Below are positions 55,441 through 64,000 of a stretch of DNA of 64,000 nucleotides, piece by piece. Origin of the DNA: Pogonophryne albipinna (lineage: Eukaryota > Chordata > Actinopteri > Perciformes > Artedidraconidae); assembly GCA_028583405.1 (NCBI GenBank), contig CM053261.1:15988783-16052782 (forward strand), given 5' to 3'. The notes below the pieces were generated by a model, which made no database searches, was not told the DNA's origin, and saw nothing but the letters and a program-made list of their open reading frames with translations. Position 1 is the first letter of the stretch. The number at the start of each line of letters is the position of its first letter. Both the position numbers and the translations under genes were made by a program.

Positions 55441-58119
55441 AATACGCTTTTATTCCCCCATACTCCCACTCTCATTTTTTATATTTCTCTCTTTATTTTA
55501 GCCATTATCAAAACGTATTTACACTACAACAGAAAGGATAGACATTTTGTATTCAGACAATATTCTGCTGTTGAATATATTATGATTCACTTTGTATAAT
55601 AATGTTGGTCTAATTAATAAAATGGAAGTACAAGTCAAACTCTAATCCTTTTAAGTCTGAAAAATGTGGAATGACACTACTCAGATATGGGACACTGTCT
55701 GCTGTTTACGTATCGTTTGGCGCCATCTAGTGGCTATCTTGATGTCTAAGTATGCTGGCAGTGTGTGTGTACACATATATACAAGTAACATAACGTGATA
55801 TAAATGTCAGACTTTTGTAAGACTTTGATTGACAGACAATCTGACCAAAAACCTGGAAGTGATTGAGAACAGGGAAAAGTCACGGCTAATTCTGGCAAGT
55901 GTAACAAAAAAGCTGGTAAACCAATAGCATCTGAACCTAAGCACAAGATGTTCACTAGTGAAACCAGCATGTCAGAATCCATTTTTGGATGCGAGAAGAG
56001 AAAAACTAGGTGATTTGAAGCACAATTGCGTAAAGTAAGGGTTGATTGACACTGGTGTAATTACCTTAGTCATATTCACTTGCGTCACTCCCTACAAACA
56101 ATCATAAAGGGCTGGAAAATATATCAAATGAACTATTGTATGACTCACAGAAATGATATTCAGAAATTACATTTGCTTGTTATTTTTAAATGTCAGTGAG
56201 TTCATTTAAAATATATCGTCCAAGCTATTTTATCTATAACGCTTAAATTACAATGAGGGCATTAACATAATAGTTCTACCCAATAAATGTATAGTAACAA
56301 TTGGGGATTTTTGTGAAAAAAAACAAGAACGAAATTATACTCTTAATTTATAACATAGACTAGGAAACAAAATTAAAGTTGGAGAAAAAAAAAGGTGTGA
56401 ATTCCATGTTTAAACCTGTAAATAAATAATCTAAGGCATTGTGCAAAAAGTTTGTCATGAAATGTGCTTTCAGGCAGTAAAGTTAAATAGCAGTCATGCC
56501 TTAGAGGTTATCACAATCATTGTCTGCTGTGTGTAGACGCCTTTCACTTGTGAACAAAAAAGAAAAGGCAAAGTGGAAATAAAGACCATCACCTTTTCAC
56601 CTCCTGCCGCTGCACCCACTTTCAGATGGGAAAAGCTACCAACGCCTAAACAGTGACTAACAAACAGTCATCTTTTCTCCACGGTCTGCAAAGTGTCTGA
56701 TGATTCAGAGCATGGACAACGTCCAAGCGGATGCAGCAAGCGTCTGTGAGCCCTTATTGGAATGGATAAGCCAACATACAGACTCAAATGTTACATCCTA
56801 AACAAATATGCAATTGCTCAAAGATAATATGACTGAAATAATAATGGTTGTTTTTGGTTCAGAGCTTCTTTTTTCTATTTGCATGAGGGAGACTGGAGCT
56901 CTATATTTGAAGCCATAGCAAATATATTTTCTTCATTCCTCCATCTCTTCTCCTTGAGATGTCATCACCCTGATGTTTGTGTTGATTCATCTGGTGCTCA
57001 TTAAGCCAGAGAACACAGAGTGATACAGGAATGACAAGTATGTTTACCAAATTCATCCATTTCTAAACGCCTTCAGCTAGAAATGGTCTCTAAAGGCTTC
57101 TTTGACTGCTCCAATACCAACATAAATCTGATAATGCTGTGTCTTCTTGAGCAATTCAAATACAGGCAGTTACATCTCTGTGTATCTGAGTGATAGACGG
57201 CTTTTAATATTTCTGGTTCTCCTCTTTCAGGTCAGTGGGTTCAGTCAGTGTTTGCATAAATCCCACAGCAGGTGGCACTGCACCACATGAGAAATAAATT
57301 CATATCATGAAACACTTTTCAACCTTAGAGTGTGTTCAAAAATACATTTAAACAGTATCATCGTATTATCATGAAATGAGATATATCGTTGCATCATTAT
57401 TCCTATTTCAATTAAATGTAGGTTTTATTTTATGTATCATGTTCAGATCCTAGTCCCTTTGTCTCCGACTGTAGCGAGTCCATCTTTAATGAGGCCAGAC
57501 CGGAAGAAGTTTCACTGTTACGGTCTGGGTTTGTTTTTCATAAACTCATGCATACTCACGAACACAAATAAAAAAAAGATACACCAATTATTGCGTGACC
57601 ACAGGTAGCAGCAGGGCACACTGCAGTTGTTCTGGGGTTTTGATGTGTCTTTATCCACATAAGACTCTATAGCCTTGTGGTAACTGTGCAGCAGCCCCAG
57701 ACTGCCACTTCCTGTCTTCATGCACGCACTGCTATGCCCCGATAGCACTGTGTGAAACTACCTTTGCACGCTATACTATAATCATAACGAGGATGGCGAA
57801 TCCATCTTTGAAGCAGCTTCTCTAAAGCAATTTATTCTGAACATTATTATTTTTTGAGATGCAATTACTATGACTCATGTTATGTCATCCATCCCAGCGG
57901 TGATTCATTAAGGGTGGTCATTTAGAAAGAAACAAAAAAGATATATTTCTGCTGTTCAGTTTTATTTTTGAACTGATTGCTTGTTGTGACTATAACTAGC
58001 AGGATGTTATTGAGGATTGCTCATTTTAAATTGACATAGCTGATTAAATGACACACATTTCTTCAAGCTGTCCAGTAAATACAAGAGAGGAAAACACTAA
58101 TCTATCTATCTTTGACCAC
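55441..58119. other. Non-coding DNA
   Basis: No gene recognised. TGATTGACAG occurs at 55826-55835 and the one-mismatch TGATTGACAC at 56045-56054. 56500-56760 is a unique-looking block that could be regulatory. Confidence 0.45.
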
Positions 58120-58153
58120 AGTCACCAATGTCAGCAGTATCACACCAATCATT
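58120..58153 (+). repeat. 34-bp direct repeat, copy 1
   Basis: AGTCACCAATGTCAGCAGTA through CACACCAATCATT; repeated at 59494-59527 with one difference. Confidence 0.9.
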
Positions 58154-59109
58154 TTTTATCATCAAAATGATTTATGGTGTTAGAGCGTGATGGAGAAAAT
58201 GGGCCGACCATAACGATCTGTAGTCTAGCTGACAGTGAGATATATTATATTGCTTTACTGGCCTCTGCCCTATCTGCAGTATCTGTATGAAATGCTGCTT
58301 GTTAATGCAAAAGGCAACATGGACTTCAGAATGTTCTTAAATAAAATGCTTTAAGATGGTTAAAGGTATTACTGGTTTAGCTGTAGAAACCCTTTCTGCA
58401 AACTGCTGGGTCAGTGTCAGATAATGAGAACGATAGATATGAAGTCATTACTCTCAGTAAAACCAACATTTTGAGATGATATCTGACAGTTAAAATGCAT
58501 AGTTCAGTGACAGCAAAATGTGCATGAAATGAGCCCAAGTTAAGTTAAGTTATCTGACTGTCTGGCTGAATAATTAAGATAAAAACATTCCCAATGAGGT
58601 TATGTGCTCTTTACGCCAGGGACTATATGGAAAGCAGCTCAATACATTTGATAACATTAAAAAGTTATTATGAAAATCTACTAAGGGAACATGAAAAGCT
58701 AGCAAACTGAGAAGCTAAGTGAAGCTAAACAACTGGATAAACAGCAGAAATACTTGGGAGAAATGAATGGTATGGTTGGTTCAAATCAATAGCATAGATA
58801 CATTATGTCAATTATAAGCCAAGAAGTGGAATGGTTAATATTATTAGCTAAATTCCCGGCTTAAAGTGTTAACTAGTGATGAATGGTTCGAATAGAAAAA
58901 ACATTTTGGAACATTTAATATCCACCAAATTAAATCCTGTTTAATATCAATACATATTAAAGTGTTTTGAACATGACACGATGGTGTTAATAAAGGCTGT
59001 TAGAGTCTGATAAACAAGGCTGGGAATCCACACAGACAACGGTTTAATCACTGAAATACTATGGTGATAATTTATAATTTCAGAAGACATCTGACCTTAC
59101 ACAAGCCAT
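58154..59109. other. Non-coding DNA between the two 34-bp copies
   Basis: Nothing recognised except a HOX–PBX-type word TGATTTATGG at 58168-58177. Confidence 0.45.
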
Positions 59110-59350
59110 TTTTAAAAGAGGAGGGGAGGATTACAGGATGTCTACATGCATTAATCTGAAGAAAGGTTGAAGCTACATTGCCATTAGTTTGGAATCCATC
59201 AGGTTCTCTAATTGGGCCTGGGGGCTTTTGTGCTGCTGAGTCTGCATGGGCGTCACCAACACACACAGTAATGAGGCGGCTTCTTCCCTGCAATCAGTGA
59301 TAAATGACAGGGGGCCATAATGGCTCCACTCAAGTGATTGACAGCTCAGT
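59110..59350. promoter_or_regulatory. Candidate conserved regulatory block
   Basis: Non-repetitive sequence with CTCTAATTGGGCCTGGGGG, GCATGGGCGTCACC, GATAAATGACAGGGGGCC and an exact PBX–MEIS decamer TGATTGACAG (59335-59344). Dense homeodomain words and balanced composition against AT-rich flanks suggest an enhancer. This is a visual judgement only. Confidence 0.3.
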
Positions 59351-59493
59351 GAGGCATGTCTCTGCCCTGTGATCCTGTGAGCATTCAAACACATAACATA
59401 TTGTATGTTTATAGTGAGCAATATTGCTGGACAGTGTTGAAAAATGCTTGTATAGTTAAAATGTTAACCACAGTGTTTGCATACATTTCCAGA

Positions 59494-59527
59494 AGTCACC
59501 AATGTCAACAGTATCACACCAATCATT
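59494..59527 (+). repeat. 34-bp direct repeat, copy 2
   Basis: Matches 58120-58153 at 33 of 34 positions; flanks differ (TTTTTTATC versus GATGATGAG). Confidence 0.9.
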
Positions 59528-60379
59528 GATGATGAGTCAATGACTGGCAAGTTATTGTTTTGCTCAAGTTTCATATGTTTCATTATATAGGCATTCTATA
59601 AAGATAGGGTTAGAATATATATTGATGGTGGGTGTACCCAGTGTGTGTTCAAACATAATAAACATATATTAGCAACACTACAGCATTCCAAGGTGCAAAT
59701 AGCAAATCAATAATACTTAATAGTGAACAAGCCCTGCTTATAAAGTGCATCACAGTATGTGTGGCTTGATGATTAAGTGATTTAACCATCAGCTCAGGTG
59801 CGTTTCTGCTCATAATATGATAAACATGAATGTTTCTGTACAATATGTTGTAGTGACAAACGTCAACAGACATTGTTGCCAAAGAGTTTCCAAAGCTACT
59901 CAGCAAACAAACAAAAACATGCAGCAGTTAATTTCTTCATGTTTAAAGTTAAATAAGTAATTTTTAATGCATTGTACTAGACTGCAATAGACTGCAGTGC
60001 ATATACCTAGTTACTAGCCTTCCTATTATGTTGATATCCTGACTGGTTAGCTACACAATTTGAACATTTGATAGAATAAATAATAATGTATACACACAAT
60101 TTTAACACAGGTGATACTAGTACTAGGCACATACCTGTTCTCCTCAATGTGTTGTTCTTCGGTTTAATTCCCCAATTCCACAGAGTTGTCTTGCTGCTTC
60201 ATGTTAATAATCCTCTCAGCATTATCCAGGGGATCCGAGCCTGTTCCTGACATGGTACCATCACTTTCGAGAGAAAGCATTCTTTTTGCCAAGCTAGCAG
60301 TTAGCAATGTGTTAGCACTACACTGTATCTGACAGCTTTGGTTACTTTGCGGATTTTGGTTATTAATGCAAAATAAGTC

Positions 60380-60690
60380 AACTCATTACATTATCATTTA
60401 TTATTATATGTTAATCTACTCAGTAGTACAGTAAATAGAGAATCTCAAATGAACCCCTCTTTTACCAAATGCAACATTGAAGTGATGAACACATTAATGC
60501 ATCAATAATTAAAATAACTTATTTTTAAATATTAGTTAAATACAATAATTTAATATCGTGTTTAAATGGGCCATCATGCATAATGAGTACTTTTATATTT
60601 TGATGATAATACTTTTTAATTAACATTAACAAAGTATTTTTATACTGAAGTAATGCTACTTTTACTTCTTCCACCATTGCACACCATGAA
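60380..60690 (+). repeat. Teleost 'tgagtacttttacttt' repeat, copy 1
   Basis: Contains GCATCAATAATTAAAATAAC, GCATAATGAGTACTTTTA and CTACTTTTACTTCTTCCACC, in the order seen in this common AT-rich dispersed repeat. Worn. Confidence 0.6.
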
Positions 60691-61764
60691 AAACAACGTT
60701 AAAATGTTTACCTTCATACATTAATAATAATATTATTTTTGTTCGTTCTTTAACTAACTACTCAGCACCACTAAAACCACACTTTTTGTATGCCAGCAGG
60801 TGGGCTGTTTTGCATTCAAACATAAGTGATGTCACTCACTCAGTCAAGTTTATCTGTTGTCCAAAATCTTAGCAGTACTGGCCATCTTGCTATGAAATTG
60901 TCTGTGAATATTCGTAGTGGATAAAAGTTCATAGGCAGGAAACATAGCAACAGACTTTGGCAGGGACAGAGGAAATTAGAAGAGAGAAGAAATCACAAGA
61001 AAGACACAGAGCAGTAGTGGAGAGGAAGCGTTGAGGCCATCTGGTTAAAAGAAGCCAACTCCAGTCCAGTTCAATGGGTAACATTCAAGTAGACGTTGAA
61101 TTTTCTATTGCTTTCACCATATCATCCTGTGTAGATCAAGGAAACAATTATTATTCTACCTTCATTATTTTGAACTTCCCAAATATAATAAGCGAAGCCT
61201 TGAACCACTAATTCAAAGTTCTAGACTCTCCTCTAATTTCTCATTCATGCCTCATGGATAGGCTTTGCATTTGTTTCAGTTTATTCAGTATAGCATTTCT
61301 TTTTTATTTAATGCGTTATGTTATTCATTTTCTTGAGTTTTATACCACTGAGTACCCAACCTTTTTAAAACAAACCAAATAGGCTCCAGATTATTGTTTT
61401 TTGCCACAACAATGGCACTAAAGCAGGTCTATTACCAATAATTTGGCTGCAATTTGGTGTTTCTTTCACATCCGTGCTAGTTCTCTGTCTACATTTCCTT
61501 CCGCTTTGGTTTTCTGGTAAACTAACCAATGTTTTCTAGAGTCCTGTTCTCATTTAATTTTCTAAACCACAAAGATTTCACATCATTTAAAACGACTCAG
61601 CGCCATGTCTTCAGAAAGGGTTTATGATGTATTTGTTCTATATGTGCGTCTTGTTTGGACATTAAATTACATGCATAAACAAAGCAAGAAAAAATATACA
61701 CACATTGCAGATCTTGAACACTCAAAAATGAATACAGAGCGTTCATAGTGGATTGTAATGATTA

Positions 61765-62180
61765 AAGGGGTATTCCAAATATTGTATTTTTACTCCACTT
61801 CATTTATGTAGTACCTTAAGTTACTTTGCATATGATATAAAACATAATCAGCACTTCAATAAGACTTTAGTTACACTTGGAATAAATTCACAAAACACCC
61901 AGCAGTAACCAAAATAATAAAAACATAGTTTCACCTTTACCAGCTATGATGAATATGCATCAATAGGCCTATATATAATCATAACATATGTACTATTTTG
62001 AAGTGGATCAATCTGCATAATGAGTACTTTTACTTTTGGTACTTTAGTTATATTTTGATGCTAATACTTTTGTACTTTTACTTGAGTACATTTTTTTTAA
62101 TGGAGGGCTTTTACCAGAGTATTCTTACACTCAGGTACTTCTACTTTTACAAGAGAATTACTTCTCCCACCTCTGCATAA
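61765..62180 (+). repeat. Teleost 'tgagtacttttacttt' repeat, copy 2
   Basis: Less worn than copy 1: TTTTTACTCCACTTCATTTA, GCATAATGAGTACTTTTACT and ACTTCTCCCACCTCTGCA. Same orientation, about 1.4 kb downstream. Short reading frame across it is an artefact. Confidence 0.65.
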
Positions 62181-62587
62181 TACATACTGTAGATCTTTGA
62201 GGCCAATGACACTGGCATAAGGACAACTCAACACAAATATGTTAAAACATATTTAAATTAAAACTAGTAGTAGTAGTGTAATCCGTCACTGTTTGAAGTT
62301 ACTTTGGTATAACTTTAGGGATTCTGACTGTATGACAGGGAAGTTATTAAATAATGTATAAAAGTAGGTCTAATGGCGTTGGACTTTGCAGACTATCCAT
62401 GCTCACTAGTCTCTCCTCTGGTTACAGTCAGAGACCAATGTAAGTATTCCAGCTCGAAGGAAGGCGAGTATTGGCTTGTTTCATTGACAATTGGGTTGTT
62501 AGGTGACTTAATTTGTGTTTTAACAACGATTTGTTTACGAGATATTGATCCGTAGAGTTCTAATCCGTCAGTATCTTTCTAACTTAA

Positions 62588-63667
62588 AGGGGACCTATCA
62601 TGCAAAATGCACTTTTGTACATCTTTTATACATGAATATGTGTCCCCGGTGTTCCAGGGAACTCACCAAGTGTCAGGAAACACAACCCTCTCTATTTTCC
62701 TCCATACCCAAATCTCTAAAAAAGGGGCTGCAACGGATCTGAGACAGACTGATCCAGATTTGAACACTGTCCTGACGTCAGGACGGTGGCGCTACGGCTA
62801 TTGGTCAATTCTCCACCTATCAGGGGAATGAGAGGTTGGGCCACGGCAGGCCATTGCTGCTCGAAAGCGCTGGAGACGCTGTAGTACATATGCCAGGCCT
62901 GTAAGTGGCGCTGTAGTCTGCCACAAAAGCAGCGAAGAAGACTTCCCTTGCATGGTTGCCATGGTTGCCCTTCTGTTTATTCTCCGCTGTGGCTCTTTTT
63001 CTCCCTCCCCGAGGCAAGCGTTTGCGCCTCCTGCTTTAAAACAAATGAATAATGACTCTATATAATCATATGTAAGGGATAATGTGCAGCGACGCGGTCA
63101 TTATGGGGAAAAGAACACCGACAGGCTGATCAGGAGCCCGACGCGAAGCGGAGGGATCTAGATCATGACTCCCAATATTAATTGAAATGATTTTATGGAT
63201 TTAGAAAATGATTTTATTGATTTAAAAAATAGTTGTATGTATTGATTTAAATTGACATGCATCCGCTAAGAAAAATAGTCCGTGTTACTGTTTGAACTAA
63301 CGTAGCAACGGCAGGAACTGCTTCGATAGTGTTTTTGAGGAGCTTTTTGATTACCGATTTGAAAACATCGTTGCTTGCTTTAAAAGTAGCACAATTCATT
63401 ATGTCAAACCTTGGAAAGTATCTAGATATCACTGCCCTAATGCCAAAGTAACTGCCAACTCCCCTCTCCTGCAGGGGGGCGTGGTCAGTTGCAGCTCACA
63501 GAATCAGCCCCCTGCAAAAACAGGGCTGGAAAGAGCAAATATAGCGAAATGAGGCATGGCTAAAATGCAGGATCTGTTTGGTATTTTGAAAAAATATATA
63601 TATTTATATACTTTATATAGGTATGGCCCTACAATATATGTTGCAAATATAGCATGATAGGTCCACT
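62588..63667 (+). mobile_element. TTAA-flanked 'aggggacctatcatgc' element
   Basis: Ends AGGGGACCTATCATGC and GCATGATAGGTCCACT are inverted copies (one mismatch in 16), with TTAA on both sides (62584-62587, 63668-63671). 1,080 bp with no protein recognised. Related in end sequence to the elements at 31125 and 34606. Kolobok- or piggyBac-type mobilisation is inferred from TTAA. Confidence 0.8.
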
Positions 63668-63760
63668 TTAACTGAACTCCTACACGCTGCTGTGGGCAAC
63701 CCACGTAGAGAAAGAGCTACGTAATCTCCCTCTGTGTGTGTGCGTGTGCGTGTGCCACAT

Positions 63761-63789
63761 ACAGACAGACAGACAGACAGACAGACAGA
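63761..63789. repeat. (ACAG)7 microsatellite
   Basis: Uninterrupted ACAG repeat, with TCTGTC-rich text continuing to 63870. Confidence 0.95.
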
Positions 63790-64000
63790 AGTCTCTTCTC
63801 GATCGTGTAGGAGGAGGCGTCTGTGAAACCTGTGGAGGTCTGTCTGTCCCTCTGTCTGTGTCCGTCTGTCTGCTCGGGTGGCACCACACACTCGTCCTTC
63901 GTCTTTTAGAGTAGGCTAGTTGTAGTTTGGAGACGATAAACCGGTTTTACTACCCTTTGGGAGAATCTCTGCTGTCATCCCGGAAGACTCATCACATTCT
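63790..64000. other. Right edge, nothing firm
   Basis: GC-richer than the preceding DNA, with TGTCTGTC runs. Could be upstream of a gene beyond the window, but no promoter or exon can be supported. Confidence 0.3.

Noticed and set aside
63613..63891. Minus-strand frames with SVCLSVCLSVC at the right edge
   Set aside because: Translation of the ACAG microsatellite and TGTCTG-rich flank.

Overview
The window looks like nuclear DNA from a ray-finned fish, probably a spiny-rayed (percomorph-like) teleost. The reasons are the AT-rich, intergenic or intronic texture, many (GT)n, (TA)n and poly-G tracts, and repeats typical of teleosts: hAT elements with BED-finger proteins, TTAA-flanked 'aaaggtcccctatt' elements, L2-like LINEs, and the 'tttagctgacgcttttatcc' repeat. 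I see no rRNA gene, intact tRNA gene, CRISPR array or convincing host protein-coding gene. The species cannot be named from this sequence.

Layout. 1-4663 is plain non-coding DNA with a tRNA-Leu-like relic and one worn dispersed repeat. 4664-28407 is the striking part. An hAT-type end (TAGGGTTGGGTACCG) at 4672 pairs with CGATACCCAACCCTA ending at 28399, and both are flanked by the same 8-bp target duplication, CTGAGGAG. Everything between therefore lies inside one old hAT insertion that later insertions swelled to about 23.7 kb. Inside it are GGGCCTCATT...AATGAGGCCC elements (three copies), an L2-like LINE split by a second hAT, and a third hAT (12404-21980, duplication CTATGATA). That third hAT contains an element with GGCCCAATCCC ends (flanks CAA), which holds two related GC-rich elements. 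The second of these contains a fourth hAT (duplication ATATTTAT), which contains a sister copy of itself (duplication CAGTTTAA). Beyond lie a TTAA-flanked element whose coding exon is split by a small MITE, a foldback element, and fragments of the GC-rich family in opposite orientations. By coordinates the deepest point is six nested insertions.

28408-64000 is mostly unique-looking AT-rich DNA with smaller mobile elements: a MITE inside a TTAA-type repeat whose empty site is visible in a second copy at 34606, two short hAT MITEs with 8-bp duplications, a 330-bp MITE with 30-bp ends, another TTAA element near the right edge, and a worn LINE relic. Several stretches have the unrepetitive, homeodomain-site-rich look of conserved non-coding elements, but this cannot be tested here.

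The only open coding sequence I would defend is the 169-codon reading frame at 18079-18588. It joins a BED zinc finger directly to an hAT C-terminal dimerisation domain and lacks the catalytic core. All other recognisable coding sequence is broken: the L2 reverse transcriptase (both catalytic sites lost), the sister BED/hAT copy (frameshift), a second, unrelated BED/hAT relic, the TTAA-element exon, and a LINE relic at 55286. The 'system' here is thus a stratified transposon graveyard whose target duplications let the order of events be read.
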